A stretch of DNA of 16,787 nt, from NCBI GenBank assembly GCA_035470525.1, contig DATIQT010000098.1, forward strand, positions 1 through 16,787. The letters are read 5' to 3'. The stretch is from CALXSC01 sp035470525 (GTDB taxonomy: Bacteria > Pseudomonadota > Alphaproteobacteria > Rickettsiales > UBA1997). Below, in pieces: positions 1 through 6,384 of this stretch; the stretch's first letter is position 1; the number at the start of each line of letters is the position of its first letter. Position numbers and translations under genes: made by a program. The notes under the pieces were generated by a model. It did no database searches. It was not told the origin of the DNA and saw only the letters and a program-made list of their open reading frames with translations.

Positions 1-43
1 TTGGTGGTTAAGTGAAAGTTGTTTGACTATATTTAACAATGAA

Positions 44-141
44 ATGTATAAGTATACTATTTCTATTAAATACTTTGAAATATCCTTGTCTTTTTTGTAG
101 AAATTATTTTTTGAGGAAAAATTTTATTTACAGGAGGTCTA
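44..141 (+). repeat. Copy 1 of a ~98-bp dispersed repeat with SD-like end
   Basis: The stretch matches, in inverted orientation, the sequence at 16649-16745. The core 85-141 aligns without gaps to the reverse complement of 16649-16705 with 48 of 57 identical bases. Shared anchors are GTCTTTTTTG, ATTTTTTGA and CAGGAGGTCTA. The left part begins with ATGTATA in both copies and forms a small hairpin here (GTATA at 46-50 with TATAC at 53-57, extended by GAAAT/ATTTC). No ORF starts after the SD-like AGGAGGT. It could be a palindromic mobile element, a small RNA, or a shared regulatory leader; the sequence does not decide. Confidence 0.7.
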
Positions 142-167
142 GTAATAAAAATTTAAAAGTTGTAATT

Positions 168-201
168 AAAAAAATCCATCAAATTAATGATGGATTTTTT
201 T
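168..201. terminator. Bidirectional intrinsic terminator after pal
   Basis: ATCCATC (174-180) pairs with GATGGAT (189-195) around an 8-base loop. Runs of A on the left and T on the right extend the stem and give a U-tract in either direction. On the minus strand it lies just past the pal stop codon and should end pal transcription. On the plus strand it would end any transcript coming through the repeat at 44-141. Confidence 0.85.
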
Positions 202-218
202 GAAAATATTTTACTTAA

Positions 219-710
219 CTATTCAGCAACAACAGTTATACCAACCCTGTTCTTTGCCCAAACAGCTTCGCCTGAACCAACGAAAATTGGTCTTTCTTTT
301 CCATAACTTATTGTTTTAATTCTATTAGCTGAAATTCCTTTTGAAACTAAATAATTTTTAACAGCTGTAGCTCTTCTTTCACCTAAAGCTAAGTTATATT
401 CTCTAGTTCCTCTTTCATCACAATGACCTTCAATAATTACTTTTAGTTTTGAATCAGATTTTAACCATTCTGCTTGTAAATTTAATACTTCAGCTGAATC
501 ATTAGAAATATTATATTTATCAAAAGCAAAATAAACTCTATCTGGAACTGAAACTTCTTCAATGTTCTCGTTAGTCTTTTTGTTCATTCTGTTAGCTTGT
601 TGTTCACTATCTATAACATCATAATCTTCACCATCTTTCATACCTGGCTTTGAAGAACATGCTGAAACTAATGTTAAAACGAAACATAGCATTAATAATT
701 TTTTAAACAT
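219..710 (-). CDS. pal: Peptidoglycan-associated lipoprotein Pal
   Basis: Outer-membrane lipoprotein that binds peptidoglycan and works with the Tol system to hold the outer membrane to the wall. The 163-residue product starts with a lipoprotein signal (residues 1-17) ending in the lipobox V-S-A-C, so Cys18 would be lipidated. After a charged linker comes an OmpA-like domain (about 60-160): YFAFD at 60-64, GHCDERG at 95-101 and NLALGERRA at 106-114, the region that binds diaminopimelate in the family. Length is normal for Pal. No tolB, tolA or ybgF lies beside it here, so it stands apart from the usual tol-pal cluster. It is divergent from pccB across a 151-base AT-rich gap, and I could not pick a convincing promoter there. 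The upstream GGAT is a weak ribosome site. Identification is secure. Confidence 0.95.
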   Translation of the reverse strand: MFKKLLMLCFVLTLVSACSSKPGMKDGEDYDVIDSEQQANRMNKKTNENIEEVSVPDRVYFAFDKYNISNDSAEVLNLQAEWLKSDSKLKVIIEGHCDERGTREYNLALGERRATAVKNYLVSKGISANRIKTISYGKERPIFVGSGEAVWAKNRVGITVVAE

Positions 711-861
711 TTTTTATCCAATTTTATTTATTATCCACATAATATCAGTAAAACATTCTATTTAAGAAATCAAGCTTTATTTAATTTTTAAGTGTTAAAT
801 AATTTCTTGATTAATTTAAATAACTAAATAGAATTACCAACAGCAATAAAAATAATAGAAT

Positions 862-2394
862 ATGTTAAATAATTCTGTATATGCAAATTTTAATCAAAAG
901 AGGGAAGATGCTCTTTTGGGCGGTGGTGTTGAAAAAATATCAAAACAACATAAATCTGGCAAGTTAACAGCTAGGGAAAGAATAGAAGTTTTATTAGATA
1001 GTGGAACATTTGAAGAGTTTGGTCTTTTTATGGAGCATAGATGTATTAATTTTGATATGCAAAATAAAAAGTATGCTGGTGATGGTGTAATCACGGGAAG
1101 TGGAACTATAAACGGTAGATTAGTATTTGTATTTGCACAAGATTTTACGGTAAGTGGTGGTTCATTAGGTGAGGCTCATGCTAGAAAAATTGAAAAGATT
1201 ATTTCTACAGCAATGAAAGCAAATGCTCCAGTAATTGGACTTTATGATAGTGGCGGTGCTAGAATTCAAGAAGGTGTAGATGCGCTTGGTGGTTTTGGTA
1301 GAATTTTCCAAAGAATAGTTGATGCAAGTGGTGTAATCCCACAAATATCAGCTATTATGGGACCTTGTGCTGGTGGTGCTGTTTATGCTCCTGCCTTAAC
1401 AGATTTTACTTTCATGGTAAAGAATACTTCTTATATGTTTTTGACTGGACCTGAAGTTGTAAAAACTGTTACACATGAAGATTTAACAAAAGAAGAACTT
1501 GGCGGTGCTTCAACACATACTGAACTAAGCGGTGTGGCTGATGGTGCATTTCAAAATGACATTGAAACATTATTGCAAATTAGAAGATTATTTGATTTTT
1601 TGCCATTGAACAATGACGAACAGGTTCCTTATTTACAAACAGATGATGATGCTGAAAGAATTGATGTATCTTTAAATACTCTAGTTCCAGAAAATCCATC
1701 TCAAGCTTATGATATTAAAGAATTAATTTACAAAATTGTTGATGAAGGTGATTTTTTTGAAATTAAACCTGACTTTGCTAAAAATTTAGTTGTTGGTTTT
1801 GCTAGAATGGAAGGTAGAACTGTAGGTATAGTTGCAAATCAACCATTAGAATCTGCAGGAAGTCTTGATATTAATGCTTCAAGAAAAGGTGCTAGATTTA
1901 TAAGATTTTGTGATGCTTTTAATATTCCGCTAATTACTTTGGTTGATGTACCGGGATTCTTACCGGGTAGAGTACAAGAACATAATGGTGTTATTAATCA
2001 TGGTGCTAAAATGTTATACGCTTATGCGGAATCTTCAGTTCCAAAGGTTACGGTTATAACAAGAAAAGCATATGGTGGTGCATATATAGTTATGAATTCT
2101 AAACACTTGAGAAGCGATGTAAACTATTCTTGGAGTAATGCTGAGATTGCGGTTATGGGTGCTGAAGGTGCTATCAATATTATCTATAAAGATTTGCAAG
2201 GTAAAGAAAGAGAAGACAAGATAAAACAATATAAAGAGCAGTTTTCTACGCCGTTCTATGCAGCTTCAAGGGGGTATATTGACGAAATTATACATCCACA
2301 AAATACAAGAAAAAGAATTTGTGATGTATTGAGAGTTTTAAGAAATAAAAAAGTTGGCAAACCTAATAAAAAACATGATAATTTGCCATTGTAA
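862..2394 (+). CDS. pccB: Propionyl-CoA carboxylase beta subunit
   Basis: Carboxyltransferase subunit that moves the carboxyl group from biotin to propionyl-CoA, giving methylmalonyl-CoA, in the cytoplasm. The 510-residue length is that of full-size PccB. Crotonase-like N and C halves are visible. The N half has GGARIQEGVDALGG (from residue 131) and the oxyanion-hole stretch GPCAGGAVY (from 167). The C half has AYGGAYIVM (from 403). N-terminal GKLTARERI is typical of acyl-CoA carboxylase beta subunits. The biotin carboxylase/carrier partner (pccA) is not in the window. Acetyl-CoA specificity cannot be fully excluded, because related carboxylases share these motifs, but the single-chain length and close similarity to PccB favour propionyl-CoA. 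The ATG at 862 has only a weak ribosome site, and no better start fits the family N terminus. Confidence 0.93.
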   Translation: MLNNSVYANFNQKREDALLGGGVEKISKQHKSGKLTARERIEVLLDSGTFEEFGLFMEHRCINFDMQNKKYAGDGVITGSGTINGRLVFVFAQDFTVSGGSLGEAHARKIEKIISTAMKANAPVIGLYDSGGARIQEGVDALGGFGRIFQRIVDASGVIPQISAIMGPCAGGAVYAPALTDFTFMVKNTSYMFLTGPEVVKTVTHEDLTKEELGGASTHTELSGVADGAFQNDIETLLQIRRLFDFLPLNNDEQVPYLQTDDDAERIDVSLNTLVPENPSQAYDIKELIYKIVDEGDFFEIKPDFAKNLVVGFARMEGRTVGIVANQPLESAGSLDINASRKGARFIRFCDAFNIPLITLVDVPGFLPGRVQEHNGVINHGAKMLYAYAESSVPKVTVITRKAYGGAYIVMNSKHLRSDVNYSWSNAEIAVMGAEGAINIIYKDLQGKEREDKIKQYKEQFSTPFYAASRGYIDEIIHPQNTRKRICDVLRVLRNKKVGKPNKKHDNLPL

Positions 2395-2402
2395 ACTAGT
2401 TA

Positions 2403-2435
2403 TTTAACTCTCTTTACTAAAAAAAGAGAGTTAAA
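2403..2435. terminator. Inverted repeat after pccB
   Basis: A perfect 13-bp stem, TTTAACTCTCTTT (2403-2415) with AAAGAGAGTTAAA (2423-2435), and a 7-base loop, 8 bases after the pccB stop. No U-tract follows on the plus strand, so it is an atypical terminator. It may act as an mRNA 3' stabiliser instead. Confidence 0.55.
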
Positions 2436-2502
2436 AAATGGTTAATTCTTGCAAAATACCAAGTTAAGTTTATAAAAATTAATGTTTATATAGAAAGTTT
2501 AT

Positions 2503-3582
2503 ATGTTTTTTAATTGTTTAAGGTCTGTTTTTGTAATATATGGTGATGTAAATTTTTTGTTATTAAGAAGTGCTTTAGCTTTTATTGCTGCATTTTTTAT
2601 AACATTTTTTATTTTGAAGTTTCTTATAAATTTTTTAAAGAAAAGTAAACTTTTTCAACCAATAAGAAGTTATGGTCCAGAAACTCATGCTATGACTAAA
2701 AAAAGTGTACCAACATTTGGTGGCTTAGCCTGTTGCTTGGGTTTACTAGTTTCAACATTGTTATTTTGTGACGCTAGTGATATATATGTTATAGCCACTT
2801 TAATTATATCAATGTCATTTGGATTAATAGGATTAATAGATGATATAACTAAAGTATTTTATAAAAATACAAATGGATTTAAAGGGTCTATTAAAATTAT
2901 ATTAGAAACATTAATTTGTGGTATAGTTATATTGTGGTTAATAGCTAATGATTCCCCAATAACAAATGAAGAAGCGCTATTGATACCATTTTTTCATTAT
3001 ATATTATACATTGGTATTTTGTTTATACCTTTTATTATTTTTGTAATAATTGGTTCAAGTAATGCCGTTAATTTAACTGATGGTTTAGATGGTTTATTGA
3101 TAGTTCCTGTAATGCTATGTACAACAGCTTTTTTGATAATTTCAATTTTTAGCATTTATGGTATAAATGCGAATTTTATTAAAACAATGAATTTTGATAA
3201 TCCTTCGGAATTAGCTATAATGTGTTCTGCAGTTATAGGAACGGGAATAGCATTTTTAATGTTCAATAGGTATCCTGCACGAATTTTTATGGGTGATGTT
3301 GGAAGTTTGATGTATGGTGCATTCTTGGGTACTATAGCTGTTTTATTAAAATACGAAGTATTATTTGCTATAATAGGGTTTGTTTTTGTATTAGAAGCTT
3401 TATCGGATATTATTCAAGTTTCATCTTACATGGTTTTCAAAAAAGGAGTTTTTAAAATGGCACCTTTACACCATCATTTTGAAAAATCTGGCTGGAGTGA
3501 AAGAAAAGTAGTATTGATTTTTTGGTGCTTTTCTTTAATATGTCTTATAGTTGGTTTTTTGGGGATAATTAATTTTGGTTGA
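2503..3582 (+). CDS. mraY: Phospho-MurNAc-pentapeptide transferase MraY
   Basis: Integral membrane enzyme that makes lipid I by transferring phospho-MurNAc-pentapeptide to undecaprenyl phosphate, the first membrane step of peptidoglycan synthesis. The 359-residue product is full length and mostly hydrophobic, about ten membrane segments. Family motifs are in order: PTFGG from residue 70, GLIDDITK with Asp113-Asp114, NAVNLTDGLDGL at 187-198 with Asp193/Asp196, FMGDVGS with Asp265, and MAPLHHHFE with His323-325. All catalytic positions known for MraY are kept. It is first in a run with rnhA and holC rather than between murF and murD, so the usual mur cluster is broken up here. The ATG at 2503 fits the family N terminus; the ribosome site (GAAAG) is weak. 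Its last 8 bases overlap rnhA. Confidence 0.96.
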   Translation: MFFNCLRSVFVIYGDVNFLLLRSALAFIAAFFITFFILKFLINFLKKSKLFQPIRSYGPETHAMTKKSVPTFGGLACCLGLLVSTLLFCDASDIYVIATLIISMSFGLIGLIDDITKVFYKNTNGFKGSIKIILETLICGIVILWLIANDSPITNEEALLIPFFHYILYIGILFIPFIIFVIIGSSNAVNLTDGLDGLLIVPVMLCTTAFLIISIFSIYGINANFIKTMNFDNPSELAIMCSAVIGTGIAFLMFNRYPARIFMGDVGSLMYGAFLGTIAVLLKYEVLFAIIGFVFVLEALSDIIQVSSYMVFKKGVFKMAPLHHHFEKSGWSERKVVLIFWCFSLICLIVGFLGIINFG

Positions 3583-4012
3583 TAAAGTTATAATTTATAC
3601 AGATGGTGCTTGCTCTGGAAATCCCGGTAAAGGTGGGTGGGGCGCTATTTTGATTTATGGTAATGTAAAAAAAGAAATCAGTGGTTATTCAGAATTAACT
3701 ACAAACAATAAAATGGAGTTGCAGGCCGTTATTGAAGCACTAAGTTTATTGAAGAGAAAGTGTGATGTTGAGTTATGGACGGATAGTAATTATGTGAAGA
3801 GTGGTATAACAGAATGGATTTATAGCTGGAAAAAAAATAATTGGAAAAATGCGAAAAAGGAAGTTATAAAAAATCAAGAATTATGGCAAAAGCTTGACGA
3901 ATTAAATAGTTTTCATAACATAAAATGGAATTGGGTTAAAGGTCATGCTGATGATGAATTAAACAATAAAGTTGATAAATTAGCAAGAAATGAAATTTTA
4001 AAGAATAGGTAG
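3575..4012 (+). CDS. rnhA: Ribonuclease HI
   Basis: Cuts the RNA strand of RNA-DNA hybrids, removing R-loops and primers. The 145-residue product matches the Escherichia coli enzyme in length, and the active residues fall at the same numbers: Asp10 in YTDGACSGNPG, Glu48 in NKMELQA, Asp70 in TDSNYV, His124 in VKGHADDE and Asp134. It should therefore be active. It begins with TTG at 3575, inside the 3' end of mraY. GGGG at 3561-3564 is a plausible ribosome site about 10 bases upstream, and no ATG or GTG would preserve the first strand. The 8-base overlap points to translational coupling with mraY. holC begins 2 bases after the stop. Confidence 0.96.
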   Translation: MVDKVIIYTDGACSGNPGKGGWGAILIYGNVKKEISGYSELTTNNKMELQAVIEALSLLKRKCDVELWTDSNYVKSGITEWIYSWKKNNWKNAKKEVIKNQELWQKLDELNSFHNIKWNWVKGHADDELNNKVDKLARNEILKNR

Positions 4013-4014
4013 AT

Positions 4015-4497
4015 ATGAGTAATATAAATTTTTATTGTATAGAAGAAGATATAAATCAATTTCTTTATTCTTTTTTGACAAAATTGGTTGATAGTCAAAA
4101 GAAAGTTATAATTTATTCAGAAAATCAAGAAAAGATGGATAAATTAGATGAATTACTTTGGACTATGAAAAAAACAGCTTTTTTACCTCATTTAAAACAT
4201 ACAGATAAAGGTTGGGATAGAACACCTTTATTAATATCAAATCAAAAAGAAAATAAAATTAACGCTCATTTCTTATTAATTAGCAATTTTTTAGATGATG
4301 ATATTTTTTTAAAACAATTTGAAAAAACATTTTATATTTTCTCACCAGTTAATCAAAATCTTTTAAATGAAGCAGAAGACAATTGGAATAAATATTCATC
4401 AAAAAAATATAATCTTAATTTTTTGAAAAAAGATGTAAGTGGAAAGTGGGTGGAAAGTAAGGAATTTGTTAAACCAAAAAGTTCAACTTTAATATAG
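4015..4497 (+). CDS. holC: DNA polymerase III chi subunit HolC
   Basis: Accessory clamp-loader subunit that in the family links the replisome to single-stranded-DNA-binding protein. The 160-residue product shows the HolC pattern: an N-terminal strand (NINFYCIE), a helix, KVIIYSENQEK at about 30-40, LDELLWT at 44-50 and FLPH at 56-59. A second alpha/beta half ends near residue 135. Length is slightly above the usual 140-150 because of a charged tail. The start lies 2 bases past the rnhA stop, with AGGTAG just upstream overlapping the end of rnhA, so mraY-rnhA-holC is probably one transcript. Downstream come a palindrome (4513-4550) and then the gene-poor island. The identification rests on short motifs in a fast-evolving family. 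Confidence 0.85.
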   Translation: MSNINFYCIEEDINQFLYSFLTKLVDSQKKVIIYSENQEKMDKLDELLWTMKKTAFLPHLKHTDKGWDRTPLLISNQKENKINAHFLLISNFLDDDIFLKQFEKTFYIFSPVNQNLLNEAEDNWNKYSSKKYNLNFLKKDVSGKWVESKEFVKPKSSTLI

Positions 4498-4512
4498 TAT
4501 TAATTAAAATTC

Positions 4513-4550
4513 AGCTCCTCCTTTGTTAACTCAGTTGACAAAGGGGAGCT
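4513..4550. repeat. 17-bp palindromic repeat after holC
   Basis: AGCTCC at 4513-4518 pairs with GGAGCT at 4545-4550. The stem continues through CCTTTGTTAAC/GTTGACAAAGG, with one bulged T at 4519, to a 3-base loop at 4531-4533. It has no U-tract on the plus strand, so it is a poor terminator for holC. Its right end, ACAAAGGGGAGCTAAA (4538-4553), recurs with one mismatch at 5471-5486, marking it as part of a dispersed repeat. Confidence 0.7.
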
Positions 4551-4596
4551 AAAAACTAAACCATTGACAATTACAAAAAAGCAATTAAAAATAGTA

Positions 4597-4789
4597 TTGC
4601 CTACGGGCAAAGTGATGGCGTAAGAAACCAGAAATCGTTTTACTATTGGCTGTTAGGCCTTTGTTGTATTTATGACAATAAATATAGCGGAGGCTTATGG
4701 TTATAATAGGTCATTTATGGCTTAAAAGGCTATAGGGGCTGAACGATTCAGTTTTCTTAACCTCCGCACTTTTTTTAAGTGCGTTTTTT
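4597..4789 (+). ncRNA. Candidate structured RNA ending in a terminator
   Basis: The interval 4551-4820 has no start-to-stop gene but can fold into a series of hairpins. TTGCC/GGCAA at 4597-4610 is closed by the very stable C(UACG)G tetraloop. TATTTAT/ATAAATA lies at 4667-4684, TATGGCTT/AGGCTATA at 4716-4734 with two G-U pairs, and CTGAA/TTCAG around 4739-4751. GCGGAGG (4687-4693) can also pair over a long range with CCTCCGC (4761-4767). A strong plus-strand intrinsic terminator closes the region. TTGACA at 4564-4569 could be a -35 box but no good -10 follows at 16-18 bases. I do not recognise the family: it lacks the marks of tmRNA, RNase P RNA, SRP RNA and tRNA. It could instead be the 3' UTR of the mraY-rnhA-holC transcript. 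Confidence 0.4.
4765..4789 (+). terminator. Strong intrinsic terminator
   Basis: CGCACTT (4765-4771) pairs with AAGTGCG (4777-4783) around TTTTT and is followed by six T. It works only in the plus direction. Its left arm overlaps CCTCCGC (4761-4767), which can pair with GCGGAGG at 4687-4693, so the two structures exclude each other. Confidence 0.85.
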
Positions 4790-4820
4790 ATTAATTTTTA
4801 TTAATTTAAAAAAAGGTTAT

Positions 4821-5287
4821 ATGAAAAAAGAAGAACTGAAAATATAAATAAATCTATTAATCAACTAAACAATCTGAAAAGAATAAAAGAGGAATAAATC
4901 AAAAAAGAACAAAATGAATCTGATAAGGAAATAGAAGATGAATTGGAAGGTGATTGTGAACAATCTGAAAAAATGACTTCTGATGAAAGAATGGTTTTGG
5001 GAAGGGAGTTGCAGAAGTTGATAAATACTTATTCTGGTTATGAGAATTGTGATTCTGGATATATTTATACAGGAGTATATTATAAAAAATTGTTTCAAAT
5101 GAAAATATTTGAATTGTGTTCGGTTATAATAATAAAATTTATAAATGTTAATGAAAAATATTTTGGTCTTAGGCAGTTAGAAAAATTGGATAAAATATTA
5201 GAGAGAATGCTGAGGATAGATTATAGAAGGGAAAAGGAGTCGATGGTTAGGATTAGGGCTTTGATTAAGTTCTGTGAGATTGATTGA
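4821..5287 (+). pseudogene. Unrecognised small protein gene, probably broken
   Basis: An open frame from 4943 (TTG) to 5287 could encode 114 residues. The first in-frame ATG is at 4973 and has no ribosome site. The charged, Glu/Lys-rich reading continues upstream in the same frame to a TAA at 4895 and beyond it back to about 4823. There a good ribosome site (AAGG) precedes ATG at 4821, but that ATG is in another frame and reads only eight codons (MKKEELKI). One extra A in the A6 run would join the frames. Start-frame and stop defects together suggest decay of a gene of about 155 codons, although the 3' part may still be made from an internal start. The C-terminal part is rich in basic residues with likely amphipathic helices. 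Its codons are richer in G (AGG, GGG, GTG) than the neighbouring genes. No family recognised. Confidence 0.4.
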
Positions 5288-5296
5288 ACTATCTTT

Positions 5297-5434
5297 TCCT
5301 GTGGTGTTGGGTCTCTGCGGGAATGGATTTGTAATCCATTCCCCACTGTTCAGAATAACTTACATTAACCACTATACTTATGCACTTTATTTTGAACGAT
5401 AAGGAAGGGGTTACAAACCCCTTCCTGCACAGGA
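5297..5434. repeat. REP-like pair of inverted hairpins (BIME-like)
   Basis: Two perfect 11-bp hairpins face each other: 5319-5343 (loop TGT) and 5402-5426 (loop ACA). Read in the same orientation they share the core TTTGTAA and differ at three stem pairs, each time with both partners changed so that pairing is kept. Between them GTTCAGAATAA (5348-5358) and TTATTTTGAAC (5387-5397) form another inverted pair. Each lies exactly 4 bases from its hairpin. TCCTGTG (5297-5303) and CACAGGA (5428-5434) close the outside. This symmetry is that of non-autonomous REP/BIME elements, known elsewhere to be moved by Y1-type (RAYT) transposases. No transposase is present here. Confidence 0.75.
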
Positions 5435-5439
5435 TAATC

Positions 5440-5486
5440 TTTCCCCTCCTTGAGGGGAAATGTCCGAAGGACAAAGGGGGGCTAAA
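5440..5486. repeat. Double-hairpin repeat abutting rsmA
   Basis: TTTCCCCTC/GAGGGGAAA (5440-5460, loop CTT) is followed directly by TGTCC/GGACA (5461-5473, loop GAA) and then a G-rich end. ACAAAGGGGGGCTAAA at 5471-5486 matches 4538-4553 at 15 of 16 bases. It lies 6 bases past the rsmA stop codon. It may limit minus-strand read-through although no U-tract follows. Confidence 0.65.
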
Positions 5487-5492
5487 TTAATT

Positions 5493-6299
5493 TTATCTAT
5501 AACAACTTTGAATTCTTATAAAACATTCAACATTTAACTCTTCAGCTCTTTTATTTAAATCAATAAAATCTAAAACTTTACTATCTAATTTTTGATTTTT
5601 TATTAAATCTTGGATTGGTTTTTTGATTATTTTTCTTCTTTGGTTAAATAGAATAAAAGTAATGTCTGATAATTTTTTTATGTCAATGTTTTGTATATTT
5701 GCTTTTGGAGTTATATTTACAACAGAAGACATAACCTTTGGTGCAGGTATGAAACTAGTCGGCTTTATATCAAAACCTTTCTTTACATTGCATAACGCTT
5801 GGACTAGAACGGTTAATCTTCCATAATCTTTAGTACAAGGTTCTGCGATTATTCTATCAACAACTTCTTTTTGTAATAATAAGGTAAAGCTATTGAATAT
5901 TTCTAGATTATTTAACCATTTTAGCAAAAGAGCTGTGCCAACATTATAAGGTAAGTTGGCTATTACATTAATTTTTTCATTATCAAAAAAAGATTTTTCA
6001 TCTATTTTTAAAGCATCTTTGTTGATAACTTCAAAATTATTATATTGATTAAATTCGGTTTTTAAAATATTAAAGCAGTCTTTATCAATTTCAATTGAAA
6101 CTAATTTTTTTGGATTTTGTTTTAATATTGAAAAAGTTAAACCACCCGGACCCGCTCCTATTTCTAAAACATTAGTATTTTTAATATCGCAAGCGACACT
6201 AACGATTTTATCCAATAACAACTCATCTACTAAGAAATTTTGTCCAAATTTTTTCTTAGTAGATAAATTATATTTTTTGATAATTTCTAAAATTTTCAT
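5493..6299 (-). CDS. rsmA: 16S rRNA dimethyladenosine transferase RsmA (KsgA)
   Basis: Uses S-adenosylmethionine to dimethylate two adjacent adenines near the 3' end of 16S rRNA, a late check in small-subunit assembly. The 268-residue product has the family N-terminal FGQNFLVD (18-25), SAM-binding motif I VLEIGAGPGGLT (44-55), an acidic ribose-binding site SIEID (68-72), and catalytic motif NLPYN (115-119). A C-terminal helical domain contains FNQRRKII. Length is normal. The ATG at 6297-6299 fits the family N terminus but has no ribosome site of its own. A seven-codon frame upstream with a good site ends in an ATGA overlap with this start. The gene follows the virB6 genes on the same strand after about 85 bases and could be read from the same transcript. 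Only a repeat separates its end from the island. Confidence 0.96.
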   Translation of the reverse strand: MKILEIIKKYNLSTKKKFGQNFLVDELLLDKIVSVACDIKNTNVLEIGAGPGGLTFSILKQNPKKLVSIEIDKDCFNILKTEFNQYNNFEVINKDALKIDEKSFFDNEKINVIANLPYNVGTALLLKWLNNLEIFNSFTLLLQKEVVDRIIAEPCTKDYGRLTVLVQALCNVKKGFDIKPTSFIPAPKVMSSVVNITPKANIQNIDIKKLSDITFILFNQRRKIIKKPIQDLIKNQKLDSKVLDFIDLNKRAEELNVECFIRIQSCYR

Positions 6300-6319
6300 G
6301 AACTATATAATTCAAACAT
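6296..6319 (-). CDS. Seven-codon upstream frame coupled to rsmA
   Basis: ATG at 6317-6319 opens a frame reading MFELYSS and stopping at TGA (6296-6298), which shares bases with the rsmA ATG (ATGA). AAAGG lies about 8 bases upstream of this ATG, whereas rsmA has no such site. Ribosomes could load here and restart at rsmA. It might instead be the remnant of a lost upstream gene. There is no direct evidence of translation. Confidence 0.3.
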   Translation of the reverse strand: MFELYSS

Positions 6320-6384
6320 TATTATTACCTTTTTCTTCAGAAAATTCATTTAGATTTAATTTCCTTTTGTGCTATTAACTATTA

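Noticed and set aside
4650..4656. GTTAGGC, which fits an integron attC core site
   Set aside because: No paired RYYYAAC site, no second core and no integrase; a 7-base match is expected by chance.
4560..4703. A 46-48-codon open stretch with protein-like composition (includes SFYYWLLGLCCIYDNKY)
   Set aside because: It has no ATG, GTG or TTG start, no ribosome site and no family I recognise, and it overlaps the hairpin series. It may be a fossil of a coding sequence, but that cannot be shown here.
4687..4768. A possible tRNA: an 81-base segment closed by a 7-bp helix like an acceptor stem and followed by A
   Set aside because: There is no T-loop (TTCRA), position 8 is not T, and 9 unpaired bases separate the last hairpin from the closing helix, so it cannot fold as a tRNA.
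4560..4790. tmRNA, RNase P RNA or SRP RNA on either strand
   Set aside because: No T-arm with TTCGA or peptide-tag reading, no GAGGAAAGTCC block, and no GGAAGGAAGCA-type SRP loop is present. Short matches such as GCCTCCGCT on the minus strand are not enough.
4824..4830. A dnaX-like slippery heptamer A AAA AAG at the start of the small gene
   Set aside because: The heptamer is not in the zero frame of the ATG at 4821, so standard -1 frameshifting does not apply, and the TAA at 4895 would still stop the product.
5289..5474. A 61-residue reading on the minus strand
   Set aside because: It runs through both REP-like hairpins and the double-hairpin repeat, so it is a by-product of the palindromes.
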